A stretch of 64,000 bases of DNA, from assembly GCA_947449735.1 (NCBI GenBank), contig CANFTB010000016.1, forward strand, positions 1 to 64,000, read 5' to 3'. Source of the DNA: Chthoniobacteraceae bacterium (GTDB lineage: Bacteria; Verrucomicrobiota; Verrucomicrobiia; Chthoniobacterales; Chthoniobacteraceae). Positions 8,676 through 18,011 of the stretch are shown here, one piece after another (position 1 is the stretch's first letter; the number at the start of each line of letters is the position of its first letter). Below the pieces are notes generated by a model. That model saw nothing but the letters and a program-made list of their open reading frames with translations, ran no database searches and was not told where the DNA came from. The translations under genes and the position numbers were made by a program.

Positions 8676-9401
8676 ATGTCCACAGAACTCATGACAGAAT
8701 TGCTCGAAGCGGGTGTCCACTTCGGGCACCAGAGCAAGCGTTGGAATCCCAAGATGAAGCCCTTCATCTTTGAAAAGCGCAACGCACTGCACATTATCAA
8801 CTTGGGTTCTACCGTCCACCAGTTGGATGGCGCGGTCAAGTTCCTCTCGGCCCTTTCCGCCCGCGGCGGCAAGGTGCTCTTCGTCGGCTGTAAGAAGCAG
8901 GCGCAGGAAGCCATCAAGGAAGCTGCCGTCGCTTGCGGACAGTTTTACGTCAACCAGCGCTGGCTGGGTGGCACCCTGACCAACATGGCCACCATTCGCA
9001 AGAGCGTGGCCCGGATGACTTATATCGAGAATCTCGAGAAGCAGCCCGAGTACTCCAAGATGGGTAACCAGGAAATTTCGGCTCTCCGCCGCGAAGGCGA
9101 GAAGCTCAAGCGGAACCTCGAAGGCATCCGCACCATGGAGAAGCTTCCCGACGCGATGATCATCATCGACACCGTCCGCGAAAGCATCGCCGTGGCTGAG
9201 GCCCGCCGCCTGAAGATCCCCACGGTGGCAATCGTGGACACGAACGCGGACCCCGCTTTGATCACCTACCCGATCGCCGGTAACGACGACGCCATCCGTT
9301 CCATCCGTGTAATCCTCCAGAAATTGGTGGATGCTCTTGTGGGCGGTTCCGGCGGAGGCCACGCCGCGGCGCCTCAGGATCTGAGTGCGGTCAGCGAGTA
9401 G
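8676..9401 (+). CDS. rpsB: 30S ribosomal protein S2
   Basis: S2 is a component of the small ribosomal subunit, bound near the head-body junction together with S1. The 241-residue sequence is typical: MTELLEAGVHFGHQSKRWNPKM at the N-terminus, FVGCKKQAQEAI, the conserved QRWLGGTLTN and the central coiled-coil extension. The C-terminal tail (GGSGGGHAAAPQDL) is a short lineage-specific extension. It heads the usual rpsB-tsf pair. Confidence 0.98.
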   Translation: MSTELMTELLEAGVHFGHQSKRWNPKMKPFIFEKRNALHIINLGSTVHQLDGAVKFLSALSARGGKVLFVGCKKQAQEAIKEAAVACGQFYVNQRWLGGTLTNMATIRKSVARMTYIENLEKQPEYSKMGNQEISALRREGEKLKRNLEGIRTMEKLPDAMIIIDTVRESIAVAEARRLKIPTVAIVDTNADPALITYPIAGNDDAIRSIRVILQKLVDALVGGSGGGHAAAPQDLSAVSE

Positions 9402-9470
9402 CAAACGTTTTACAGGCGGCCGCCCTCGTTGAAAAACGGGGTGAGTCGCTGGAGCAAAGTCTCGTTCGAG

Positions 9471-9505
9471 CGGCGCCGCCAGCAAGTGCAGGAGGCGCCG
9501 TTTTG
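9471..9505 (+). promoter_or_regulatory. Hairpin in the rpsB-tsf spacer, possible attenuator
   Basis: CGGCGCC (9471-9477) pairs with GGCGCCG (9494-9500) across a 16-nt loop, followed by TTTT. In E. coli a partial terminator lies between rpsB and tsf, so a similar role is plausible. The T-tract here is short. Confidence 0.4.
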
Positions 9506-9576
9506 AATTTTGAACGGGGCCTTCGCCGCCGCCGTGAGTCAGAATCAATATTTAAACCTCTAAAAGTTAAAACAGT

Positions 9577-10425
9577 ATGAGCGAACTAGTCATTGATGCC
9601 CAAATGGTGAAGACCCTGCGTGAGAAGACCAACGCGGGACTCATGGAGTGCAAGCGCGCCCTCGCGGAAGTAAATGGTGACCTCGAAGCCGCCGTGGATC
9701 TGCTCCGCAAAAAGGGAGCCGCCAGCGCCGCGAAAAAAGCTGATCGCGAGGCCAAGGAGGGCGTGATCGCCCAGTGCATTGTGCAATCAGGGAAGGTTGG
9801 CGTCATCGCCGAGGTGAATTGCGAAACCGACTTCGTGGCGAAGAACGACGCATTCAGGGCCTTCGCGGACGGAGTTGCCGCCAAGCATGCCGAAAACGAT
9901 TCCGCCGACTGCGAGGCGGACCGCGTCGCCGCGGTTCAGAAGCTTGGCGAAAACATTCGCATCCGCCGCCATGCGCGGTTGGAAGTCCACGGTAGCGGAG
10001 CTGTTGCGTCTTACATCCACACCGGCGGCAAGGTCGGCGTTCTACTCCAGGTGGGCGCTGCCAAGGACGCCACGGTTCAGACCGAGGATTTCAAGCAGTT
10101 GGTGCGCGACATCACTCTGCAAATCGCCGCAGCAAACCCCGTCTGCGTCTCCCGCGACAGCGTGCCCGCCGCTCTGGTTGAGCGCGAGCGCGAAGTGTAC
10201 CGCGGCCAGGTGCCTGCCGGCAAACCCGCGAATATCATCGAGCAGATCGTGGACGGCAAGATGAACAAGTTCTACTCGACCTCCTGCCTTCTCGAGCAGG
10301 AGTTCATCAAGAACACCGACCTCAAGATCAACCAGCTCATCGCCGAAAAGAACAAGGCGCTGGGCGAGGAGATCGCGATCCGCGGTTTCGTTCGCTTCAT
10401 GGTGGGCGAAGAAATCGCCGGCTAG
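9577..10425 (+). CDS. tsf: Elongation factor Ts
   Basis: EF-Ts is the nucleotide exchange factor that recycles EF-Tu-GDP in translation. The 282-residue protein has the N-terminal UBA-like domain (VKTLREKTNAGLMECKRAL), the diagnostic core motif EVNCETDFVAKN that contacts EF-Tu, and the two-part core domain ending in IRGFVRFMVGEEI. Length is normal. It is co-directional with rpsB across a 175-bp spacer and followed by a terminator-like hairpin. Confidence 0.98.
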   Translation: MSELVIDAQMVKTLREKTNAGLMECKRALAEVNGDLEAAVDLLRKKGAASAAKKADREAKEGVIAQCIVQSGKVGVIAEVNCETDFVAKNDAFRAFADGVAAKHAENDSADCEADRVAAVQKLGENIRIRRHARLEVHGSGAVASYIHTGGKVGVLLQVGAAKDATVQTEDFKQLVRDITLQIAAANPVCVSRDSVPAALVEREREVYRGQVPAGKPANIIEQIVDGKMNKFYSTSCLLEQEFIKNTDLKINQLIAEKNKALGEEIAIRGFVRFMVGEEIAG

Positions 10426-10436
10426 TATTTTGTTTC

Positions 10437-10483
10437 AGGCGTGGGACGGGGCGTAAACGGCTCCCGTTCCACGCCTGTCTCTT
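10437..10483 (+). terminator. Terminator-like hairpin after tsf
   Basis: AGGCGTGGGACGGG pairs with CCCGTTCCACGCCT (one G-U pair) around a 12-nt loop, followed by GTCTCTTTT. The stem is strong and the T-rich tail interrupted. It separates the rpsB-tsf unit from the ABC transporter operon. Confidence 0.75.
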
Positions 10484-10543
10484 TTCCAGCAGGATGGTTT
10501 CCACCTCTTGCTGAAAGTCCTGCGAGGCACTATTCTCTGGCGC

Positions 10544-12505
10544 ATGCCCCCCCGCACGATTCCCCGCCTGTTCGCCTCACTGGCGGCGGCGCTTGTGCTT
10601 TCGGGCGTCTTCCCAGCCTGTTCGAACAACCCTCTTCCCGAACCGCTTCAGCAGACTCGCGAAGACGGTTCGCCCTGGAAAGTACGCTACGCAGCGCTTC
10701 CCGAGGATCCGCGTTCCCTCGATCCTCAAGTCAGTTACGACTCGGTCAGCCGCCGTGTGCTCGAGCCGATTCAGGAATGCCTGCTCGAGTATCATCCGTA
10801 CAAGACTGACCCGTTCGAACTCACTCCGTGCCTTTTGAGCGGCCTTCCGGAGCGCAGCGAAACGGCCGATGGCAGGATCATTTACCGCTGTTCGTTAAAG
10901 AGCGGTATTCTGTTTCACGACGACGCTTGTTTTCCGGGCGGCAAGGGGCGCGAAGTCGTCGCCGCCGACGTGGAGTACGCCTTCAAGCGCATCGCGGATC
11001 CCAAGGTGGAATGTCCGGTTCTGTCGACTCTGCAGGACTATATCGTCGGCCTGGCCGATGCTTTTGAAGAGGCAAGGAAGGCGGAGCGCTTCGACTATTC
11101 CAAGCCCATTCCGGGGTTTGTCGTCACCGGGTCGCACACCTTCGAGATCCACCTTAAGGCGCCGTATCCTCAGTTGCTGTACTGGCTTGCGATGCACTTC
11201 ACCGCACCGGTGGCGAGGGAGGCTGTTGAGTTTTACGACGGCAAGGCGCATGACGGCGTCACGCGCGACTTATTCCGGTTTCATCCCGTGGCGACGGGTC
11301 CGTTTCAAATCGCCGAGTGGTCGCGCAACACCCGGATCCGCCTCAAGCGCAACCCGCAGTACCGCACGACCGTGTTTCCAACCGGTGGCTGGGGCGCGGA
11401 CCAGGATGCCCTGTTGAAGCCTCTTGCGGGGAAGGCGCTGCCTTTTGTGGACGAGGTGTGCATGACCATCTTCAAGGAGTCGATCCCGATTTTCCTGCTG
11501 TTCCGGCAGGGGTATCTGGACGGGATGGGCGTGGGCAAGGACGCCTTCTCCAGTCTGATCACGCCCGCCCGCAGCCTTTCCGCGAAGTACATCGAGCGCG
11601 GGGTGACGCTGCACCGAGACACTGAGGCCAGCACGTTCTTCATGGCCATCAACATGGAGGATCCGGTGCTCGGGAAGAACAAGAAGCTCCGGCAGGCGCT
11701 TTCCGCTGCGTTCGATGCGAAGTCGAACCTGGACATCTTCTTTAACAGCGTTCCCATTGTTGCGGAGCAGCTTCTGCCCCCCGGACTCGCGGGGCACCGG
11801 AAGGATTTCAAAAACCCCTACGGCTACAATTTAGAGAAGGCCAAGGCTTTGCTTGCCGAGGCGGGCTACCCCAACGGCAGGGATGCTTCCGGGAAGGTGT
11901 TGGAGCTGGTGCTCGACACCACGGGCGGCAGTGCCAACGAGCGGATGATGGCGGAGTTTGACCAGCGCCAGTTCGAGCAGCTCGGCATCAAGATCAAGAT
12001 CGTGGAAAATCCCTTCGCCCGCCTGCTTGAGAAGCTGGACGAGGGCGGCTTTCAATTCGCTACCGGCAGCGGTTGGGGGGCGGACTATCCCGATCCCGAG
12101 AACTTCTTCTTCCTGTACTACAGCAAGAACGTGCCGCCCGCGGGCAAGAATCACAGCCGCTACCGCAACCCGGAGTTCGACCGTTTGTTCGAGCAGATGG
12201 CGACCATGGAGAACTCTCCGGAGCGGGAGAAGATCGCGCTCCAGATGAACAACATCCTTTCCGAGGACGTGCCGCATATTTTGAACATGCACCGTTCAAC
12301 GTTCGCACTTGCCCAGCCCTGGGCGCCGCGCGTGCAGAGCAACCCGCTTTTGGAGGGCGGCCTCAAGTACGCGGTGCTTGAGCACGGCACGAGGGAGCAA
12401 CTGCGCTCGGAGTGGAACGGCAAGCCGCTCTGGCCTGTGATCGTGCTCGCCTCCGGTGTGCTCGCCGCGGCGCTCATCGCCATCAACGCCCGACGTAAGC
12501 ACTGA
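10544..12505 (+). CDS. Oligopeptide-type ABC transporter, substrate-binding protein
   Basis: This 653-residue protein belongs to the family 5 extracellular solute-binding proteins (OppA/DppA type), which deliver peptides or similar solutes to an ABC permease. The ATG giving MPPRTIPRLFASLAAALVLS opens a signal peptide with Cys in a lipobox-like position (FPAC). The core shows RSLDPQVSYDSVSRRVLEPI and the family-typical repeat of two lobes. Unusually, the C-terminus ends in one hydrophobic segment (LWPVIVLASGVLAAALIAI) and ARRKH, suggesting a second membrane anchor. It heads an operon with two permeases and one ATPase. Confidence 0.88.
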   Translation: MPPRTIPRLFASLAAALVLSGVFPACSNNPLPEPLQQTREDGSPWKVRYAALPEDPRSLDPQVSYDSVSRRVLEPIQECLLEYHPYKTDPFELTPCLLSGLPERSETADGRIIYRCSLKSGILFHDDACFPGGKGREVVAADVEYAFKRIADPKVECPVLSTLQDYIVGLADAFEEARKAERFDYSKPIPGFVVTGSHTFEIHLKAPYPQLLYWLAMHFTAPVAREAVEFYDGKAHDGVTRDLFRFHPVATGPFQIAEWSRNTRIRLKRNPQYRTTVFPTGGWGADQDALLKPLAGKALPFVDEVCMTIFKESIPIFLLFRQGYLDGMGVGKDAFSSLITPARSLSAKYIERGVTLHRDTEASTFFMAINMEDPVLGKNKKLRQALSAAFDAKSNLDIFFNSVPIVAEQLLPPGLAGHRKDFKNPYGYNLEKAKALLAEAGYPNGRDASGKVLELVLDTTGGSANERMMAEFDQRQFEQLGIKIKIVENPFARLLEKLDEGGFQFATGSGWGADYPDPENFFFLYYSKNVPPAGKNHSRYRNPEFDRLFEQMATMENSPEREKIALQMNNILSEDVPHILNMHRSTFALAQPWAPRVQSNPLLEGGLKYAVLEHGTREQLRSEWNGKPLWPVIVLASGVLAAALIAINARRKH

Positions 12506-12508
12506 ACC

Positions 12509-13483
12509 ATGTTTGCCTACCTTGTCCGCCGGTTGCTGTTTTTCGTCCCCATCATCTTCGGGGTGATGCTCCTGACGTTCGTGCTCTTCTTCGTGGTGCA
12601 GAGTCCGAACGCAACCGCACGGCGGGTGCTCGGCCAGCGCGCCACTCCGAAGGCGATTGAGAACTGGTTGCACAATCGCGGCTATGACAAGCCGCTGCTG
12701 ATCAATCAGACGCCCGGCGAGCCCTGGCACGACTCATTGTTTTTGAACCAGATGCAGCGTCTCGCGACCTTCGACCTGGGGGCGTCGGACGTGACAGGTA
12801 GGCCGCTTGCCGAGATATTCCGCGAGGGTGCGCTGCCGTCCTTGCTGCTGACAGTGCCGGCGTTTTTCGCGAGCCTCGTGATGTCCATCGGCCTCTCGCT
12901 GTATCTGGTTTTCATCCGGAACAAGGCGGTCGACCTGGCGGCCTCGCTCTTGTGTGTGATGCTGATGAGCGTGCCGGTGATGGTGTATGTCATTTTCGGA
13001 CAGTTCGTCGTAGCCCAGGTGCTCAATTATTTTCCAGCCTTCGGGTTCCAACTCAAGGGCATCTCCACGGTTAAGTTTCTCGTGCTTCCCGTCTGTTTGA
13101 TGGTAGTGAGCGGACTCGGTTCGGAGGTTCGCCTGTTCCGTGCGCTGTTTCTTGAAGAGATGGGGCAGGATTACATCCGGACTGCGCGTGCAAAGGGCGC
13201 GAGCACGGCTGTGGTGCTGCTCCGCCATGTGCTCAAGAACGGGATGATCAACCTCATCACACTGCTTGTGGCATCCCTTCCATTCCTCATCATGGGGTCG
13301 CTGTTGTTGGAGAATTTCTTCGGAATTCCGGGGCTTGGAAACGTGCTCTTTTCCGCCATTCAAGCACCTGATTTTGCGGTGGTGCAGGCCTCCGTATTTC
13401 TGGGTTCGCTTCTCTATCTGGGCGGACTGTTGCTCACCGACATCTGTTATGCCTGGGCGGATCCCAGAATCCGTCTGCAATAA
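12509..13483 (+). CDS. ABC transporter permease, DppB/OppB type
   Basis: This inner-membrane permease of 324 residues starts 3 nt after the binding-protein stop. It opens with MFAYLVRRLLFFVPIIFGVMLLTF, the classical OppB beginning, and has about six membrane segments. The cytoplasmic EAA loop, which docks to the ATPase, is visible as QDYIRTARAKGASTAVVLLRHVLKN. It ends with the typical ADPRIRLQ. The spacing implies translational coupling in a four-gene operon. Confidence 0.92.
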   Translation: MFAYLVRRLLFFVPIIFGVMLLTFVLFFVVQSPNATARRVLGQRATPKAIENWLHNRGYDKPLLINQTPGEPWHDSLFLNQMQRLATFDLGASDVTGRPLAEIFREGALPSLLLTVPAFFASLVMSIGLSLYLVFIRNKAVDLAASLLCVMLMSVPVMVYVIFGQFVVAQVLNYFPAFGFQLKGISTVKFLVLPVCLMVVSGLGSEVRLFRALFLEEMGQDYIRTARAKGASTAVVLLRHVLKNGMINLITLLVASLPFLIMGSLLLENFFGIPGLGNVLFSAIQAPDFAVVQASVFLGSLLYLGGLLLTDICYAWADPRIRLQ

Positions 13484-13489
13484 AACGGT

Positions 13490-14500
13490 ATGAAGATGCT
13501 GGATCAAATCTGGGTGCAAAACCTCTGCGTCGTCGCCGGCTACAGCCTGCTGGGGACTGTGCTGTGGTATGGCACCCGCTCGGACCGCTGGCGCGCCGCG
13601 TGGAAGCGCTTGAAGGCCGACGTTCCCGGAATGGGAGCGCTCTTTGTGATCTTTGCGTACCTTCTCGTTGGGACCCTGGAAAGCCTGACGATTTCGGCGG
13701 AGAGCGGGAATCTGACGCTCCTGCAAAAGCTCGCGAGCGGGGTGCCTCAGGAAAAGAGCTATTCGGCGCCGCTTGCCAAGACCACGCTGTCTGTGGCGGA
13801 GCCGAAGCCGCTGAAGGCTGTCCACCTGCTTGGCACGGATGCGCTCGGGCGCGACACCCTTGTGCAGACGCTGCGCGCGACGCGCTCGGCGCTTTGGATA
13901 GGCGGACTCACCAGCCTGATCTACATCCCGCTGGGAGTTTTACTTGGGATGATGGCGGGCTATTTTCGAGGCTGGGTGGATGACGTGGTCCAGTTCATCT
14001 ACAGCACGGTGGCGGCCGTTCCGGAAATTCTGATGCTGGTGGCTATTCTGATGGTGCTGGGCAAGGGCCTTGGAACCATGGCGATTGCCCTCGGCATCAC
14101 GGGTTGGGTCGGCATGGCGCGCCTCATCCGGGGCGAAACCTTGCGCCAGGTGGAGCGGCCCTATGTGGCGGCGGCGAAGGCAATGGGACAGTCCCACTGG
14201 AAGATCCTCTCGTCCCATCTGCTTCCCAACGTCATGCACCTTGTGCTTATCAAGTTCGTCCTTGGATTCTCCGGATTGGTGCTCGCTGAGGCGATCTTGA
14301 GCTACCTGGGAGTCGGAGTCCCCGTGGGTACCCCGAGCTGGGGCGCGATGATCGACGCCTCCCGTTCCGAACTCTCTCGCGAGCCGCTGGTCTGGTGGAA
14401 TCTGACCGCGTCTTCGGTTGCGCTTTTCATTCTTGTGCTCGCCTTGAACTTCTTCGGCGATGCGCTGCGCCGCGCCTTTGATCCCAAGCGCGGTGAGTAG
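13490..14500 (+). CDS. ABC transporter permease, DppC/OppC type
   Basis: This is the second permease, of 336 residues, starting 6 nt after the first. It carries an extra N-terminal hydrophobic segment (VQNLCVVAGYSLLGTVLWYG) before the normal OppC-type first helix. After it comes a periplasmic insert of about 60 residues, then the HLLGTDALGRDTL motif. The EAA loop reads RQVERPYVAAAKAMGQSHWKI. The additional helix is uncommon and may reflect interaction with the C-terminally anchored binding protein, though this is inference. Confidence 0.9.
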   Translation: MKMLDQIWVQNLCVVAGYSLLGTVLWYGTRSDRWRAAWKRLKADVPGMGALFVIFAYLLVGTLESLTISAESGNLTLLQKLASGVPQEKSYSAPLAKTTLSVAEPKPLKAVHLLGTDALGRDTLVQTLRATRSALWIGGLTSLIYIPLGVLLGMMAGYFRGWVDDVVQFIYSTVAAVPEILMLVAILMVLGKGLGTMAIALGITGWVGMARLIRGETLRQVERPYVAAAKAMGQSHWKILSSHLLPNVMHLVLIKFVLGFSGLVLAEAILSYLGVGVPVGTPSWGAMIDASRSELSREPLVWWNLTASSVALFILVLALNFFGDALRRAFDPKRGE

Positions 14501-14559
14501 CCTTCCGTTCGCCCCAGCGTTGTTTTTCGCAAACAAGATCCCAACCGCCCTTCAACCGT

Positions 14560-15384
14560 ATGCTAGAAATCCGCAACCTCAGCATTGATTTTGGAAAGGG
14601 CTCGGCACGCGTTCAGGCGGTCAAGGGCATCAATCTCACCATCGCTACCGGCGAGACCCTCGCGCTCGTGGGGGAGAGCGGGAGCGGCAAAAGCGTCACG
14701 GGACTTGCCCTCACCCGGCTGCTACCCGAACCACCGGCGGTTTACTCGGGGGGAGAGATCCTCTTTGATGGGCAGGATGTTTTGAAGATGGGCGCGGCGG
14801 ATCTGCGGCGTCTGCGCGGCGGTAAGATCGCGTATGTTTTTCAGGAACCGTCGACTTCGCTGAACCCTGTTTTTACAATACGCAACCAGATTGCCGAGGC
14901 GCTCGAGCTGCACCGTCCGGAGGTGGAGGACATCGACGCCGAGGTGGTGCGCTGCCTCGACATGGTTGGCATTGTGGATCCCGCGAAGCGGCTGCACGAT
15001 TATCCGCATCAGCTCTCAGGCGGCATGCAGCAGCGTGTTATGATTGCCATGGCGCTCGCTTGCCGTCCGCAGTTGCTGGTGGCCGACGAACCGACGACGG
15101 CGCTCGACGTCACCGTGCAGGCGCAGATTCTCGACCAGCTCAGGTTGCTCAAGGGACAGGTGCGGATGGGCATGCTGCTGATCACTCACAACTTCGGCAT
15201 CATCGGGGGGATTGCGGACCGCGTCGCCGTGATGTTCCGGGGGAACATCGTTGAGGAGGGGCCCACGCAGAGCGTGCTGCGTGATCCGCAACATCCCTAC
15301 ACCAAGGCCTTGATTGAATGCATTCCGAAGCTTGGCCAACGCCGACGCCGGTTGACGACTATCGACCACAGCATCCTTGGCTAG
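14560..15384 (+). CDS. ABC transporter ATP-binding protein, DppD/OppD type
   Basis: This ATPase of 274 residues drives the transporter. It contains Walker A GESGSGKS near residue 38, the Q-loop FQEPSTSLNP, the signature LSGGMQQRV, Walker B LLVADEPTTALD and the H-loop ITHN. The C-terminal oligopeptide-transporter segment begins (HPYTKALIECIPKLG) but stops early, so the protein is about 50 residues shorter than usual OppD. No OppF-like second ATPase follows, so it may work as a homodimer or use a partner encoded elsewhere. Confidence 0.9.
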   Translation: MLEIRNLSIDFGKGSARVQAVKGINLTIATGETLALVGESGSGKSVTGLALTRLLPEPPAVYSGGEILFDGQDVLKMGAADLRRLRGGKIAYVFQEPSTSLNPVFTIRNQIAEALELHRPEVEDIDAEVVRCLDMVGIVDPAKRLHDYPHQLSGGMQQRVMIAMALACRPQLLVADEPTTALDVTVQAQILDQLRLLKGQVRMGMLLITHNFGIIGGIADRVAVMFRGNIVEEGPTQSVLRDPQHPYTKALIECIPKLGQRRRRLTTIDHSILG

Positions 15385-15432
15385 GCGCTTAAACGGCGCC
15401 CGAGCGGCCTTATCCGTTAAACCAGAAAACCG

Positions 15433-15563
15433 AGGTTCACGCGGAGGCGCGGAGCCGCGGAGGAGGACAAAAGGTTTCGCTGCAGGTTCTTCTGAAGATC
15501 TTCTCGGCGCTCTCCGCGGCTGCGCGTGAGATGCCTTTACCTCGGTGCGTCTGCGTTCGATTC
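15433..15563. repeat. Imperfect inverted repeat of the CGCGGAG type
   Basis: The left arm (about 15437-15466, ttcacgcggaggcgcggagc and onward) and the right arm (15510-15529, ctctccgcggctgcgcgtga) are complementary except for a 9-base deletion in the right arm. The spacer is about 43 nt. Similar CGCAGAGGCGCAGAG-type intergenic repeats are common in some GC-rich genomes. It sits between the convergent ABC operon and the DAHP synthase gene. Confidence 0.65.
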
Positions 15564-16655
15564 TTAAATTTCGCGCAGCAGGGAGGCGGTGCTCTCCCAG
15601 TCCAGGCAGGCGTCCGTGATCGACACACCGTACTTGAGACCGTCGCGGTCCGCGGGCTGCGTGCCGAGGTGGATGTGGCTCTCGAGCATCACGGCGACGA
15701 TGTCGGTGCGGCCCCCCTTGCGCTGCTGGATGACGTTTCGAAGCACCTCGGGCTGGCGCAGGGGATCCTTGCCGCTGTTGGCGTGGCTGCAGTCCACCAT
15801 GAGGGAGACGGGAACGCCGGCCTTGCGCAGTTTTTCCGCGGCGGCCGCCGTATGCTCTGGGCCGTAGTTGGTTCCGTCGCGGCCTCCGCGCAGCACCAGA
15901 TGGCTGTCCTGGTTGCCGGACGTCGTGATGATGCTTGTCATCCCTTCCGGGTCGATGCCTAGAAAACTGTGCGGCGCGAACGCGGAGCGCATGGCGTCCA
16001 GTGCGGTTTGAATGCTGCCGTCCGTCCCGTTTTTAAATCCGACCGGCATCGAAAGGCCGCTGGCCATTTCGCGGTGGGTTTGGGATTCCGTGGTGCGTGC
16101 GCCGATCGCGGCCCAGCTGATTAGGTCGGCGATGTACTGCGGAATGATCGGATCGAGAAACTCGGTGCCTGTGGGGAGCCCGAGTTCCGAGATGTCGAGG
16201 AGGAGCTTGCGGGCGAGCTTGATGCCGAATTCCAGATCCGCGGAATCGTCCAGGTGCGGGTCGTTGATCAGGCCCTTCCAGCCGACCGTGGTGCGTGGCT
16301 TTTCAAAATAGACCCGCATCACGATGAAGAGCTTGTCTTCGAGTTCCCGTGCGAGTGCCGCAAGGCGCTTCGCATAGTCCATCGCGGAAACAGGATCGTG
16401 AATGGAGCAGGGGCCCACGACGACCATGAGGCGCGGATCTTCGCCGCGCAAAATGCGGCGGGCTGTGTCCCGGGCGCTCAAAACACTGTCGAGGGTCTCC
16501 GGTTTTGCGGGAATCAGCTCCTTGACCTGCAGCGGCGTGATCAGGCGTTTGAAACCGCTGACGCGCACGTTTTCAACGCGCGCAGAGGTGTTTGCGGTTG
16601 ATGTGGGGGCGTTGCCTGCGGGATGAGTGGCGCTGGGATGGGCCTCGGACGACAT
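15564..16655 (-). CDS. aroF: 3-deoxy-7-phosphoheptulonate (DAHP) synthase, class I
   Basis: This enzyme condenses phosphoenolpyruvate and erythrose 4-phosphate in the first step of aromatic amino-acid synthesis. I take the second Met, MSSEAHPSATHPAG, giving 363 residues. The ORF-track start adds 14. Class I AroF/G/H-type motifs are clear: LMVVVGPCSIHD, the PEP site FEKPRTTVGWKGLINDP, GARTTESQTHRE, VDCSHANSGKD and the metal ligands near GVSITDACLDW. The N-terminal 40 residues are Ala/Thr-rich. Which feedback inhibitor it senses cannot be told. It is a single gene, co-directional with lysC. Confidence 0.93.
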   Translation of the reverse strand: MSSEAHPSATHPAGNAPTSTANTSARVENVRVSGFKRLITPLQVKELIPAKPETLDSVLSARDTARRILRGEDPRLMVVVGPCSIHDPVSAMDYAKRLAALARELEDKLFIVMRVYFEKPRTTVGWKGLINDPHLDDSADLEFGIKLARKLLLDISELGLPTGTEFLDPIIPQYIADLISWAAIGARTTESQTHREMASGLSMPVGFKNGTDGSIQTALDAMRSAFAPHSFLGIDPEGMTSIITTSGNQDSHLVLRGGRDGTNYGPEHTAAAAEKLRKAGVPVSLMVDCSHANSGKDPLRQPEVLRNVIQQRKGGRTDIVAVMLESHIHLGTQPADRDGLKYGVSITDACLDWESTASLLREI

Positions 16656-16790
16656 AAAAAGGTGAATTAAGATCGGCTCAAAACGCGTCAGCCGCAACCA
16701 AAGATCGGTGCAGAACGGGCGCTGCCGTTTTCGCTACGGTGCTGGGTGGCTCGAGAGGCGTGGGATGGGATTGGCGGAAGCCAGGCAGGT

Positions 16791-18011
16791 TCAGGCTTGG
16801 TTGCCGAGACCGAAGGCCTCGTGGACGAGGTTGGCCGCCTCCACGATGCGGGCTTCTTCGATGATCACGGCCGTTTTGATTTCGCTCGTGGAAATCATCT
16901 GGATGTTGATGGAGCCGGCGCTGAGGGATTCGAAGAGTTTCGCCGCGACCCCGGAATGGGAGCGCATGCCGATCCCCACGATTGAAAGCTTGGCGATGCC
17001 GTCCTGTGCGTGGAACCCGCTTGCACCCACCTCGCGGGCAACCGGTTCAAGAACCGCCTTCGCCTTGGGAAGCTCGTCCTTGGAGAGGGTGAAGGAGATG
17101 TCGGTGGAGCCCTCGACGCTGACGTTCTGGACGATCATGTCGATGATCACACCGCTTTCGGCGAGCGTCGTGAAGATGCGGGCGGCCATGCCGGGGCGGT
17201 CGGGCACGTGGGCGATGGTGACCTTGGCCTGGTTCTTTTCGATACTCACCCCCCGTACGACGACGGCTTCCATGCTCTCGGTTTCTTCTTTCACAAGCGT
17301 TCCTGGGTTATGGTTAAAGCTGGAGCGCACCTCGAAGGTGACGCCGAATTTTTTGGCGAACTCTACCGAGCGGCTCTGCATGACCTTAGAACCGCTGGAG
17401 GCCATTTCGAGCATCTCGTCATACGAGATTTCGTGGATCTTTCGAGCCGTGGGGACGATGCGCGGGTCGCAGGTGTAGACGCCGTCAACGTCGGTGAAGA
17501 TCTGGCAGAGGTCCGCCTGGACCGCCGCGGCGATCGCGATGGCGGTGAGGTCAGAGCCCCCTCGGCCCAAGGTTGTGATGGAGCCTTCGGCGGTCTCGCC
17601 CTGGAACCCCGCAATGATGACGATGTTGTCTTCAGCGAGGGCTTCGAGGACCTTTTCCGGCGAAATATTGGCGATCTTGGCCTTGGTGTGGACCTCGCTC
17701 GTGACAATGCCGGCCTGGGCTCCGGTGAGGGAGACGGCGCGCTTGCCGAGTCCGGCGATGGCCATGGCGGTGAGGGCGATAGTGGTTTGCTCGCCGGTGG
17801 CAAGCAGCACGTCCATCTCGCGTTCGCTCGGATTCGGGGAAACCTCGCGGGCAAGCCGGATGAGGTTGTCCGTGACGCCGCTCATGGCGGAGACGACGAC
17901 GACGACCTGGTTGCCCTGCGCCTGCGTTTCAATGGCGCGGCGGGCCACATTCAAGATGCGTTCCGGGTTGCCAACGGAGGTGCCGCCGTATTTTTGAACA
18001 ATCAGAGCCAT
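16791..18011 (-). CDS. lysC: Aspartate kinase
   Basis: This enzyme phosphorylates aspartate, the entry to lysine, threonine, methionine and diaminopimelate synthesis. The 406-residue monofunctional form begins MALIVQKYGGTSVGNPERI, with the KYGGTS substrate motif. The kinase domain also shows GFQGETAEGSITTLGRGGSDLTA and FTDVDGVYTCDPRIV. Two C-terminal ACT domains (about residues 265-406) would bind the regulatory amino acid. I saw no lysine-riboswitch-like structure in the upstream 144 bp. The length matches the usual beta-proteobacterial or actinobacterial-type enzyme. Confidence 0.96.
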   Translation of the reverse strand: MALIVQKYGGTSVGNPERILNVARRAIETQAQGNQVVVVVSAMSGVTDNLIRLAREVSPNPSEREMDVLLATGEQTTIALTAMAIAGLGKRAVSLTGAQAGIVTSEVHTKAKIANISPEKVLEALAEDNIVIIAGFQGETAEGSITTLGRGGSDLTAIAIAAAVQADLCQIFTDVDGVYTCDPRIVPTARKIHEISYDEMLEMASSGSKVMQSRSVEFAKKFGVTFEVRSSFNHNPGTLVKEETESMEAVVVRGVSIEKNQAKVTIAHVPDRPGMAARIFTTLAESGVIIDMIVQNVSVEGSTDISFTLSKDELPKAKAVLEPVAREVGASGFHAQDGIAKLSIVGIGMRSHSGVAAKLFESLSAGSINIQMISTSEIKTAVIIEEARIVEAANLVHEAFGLGNQA

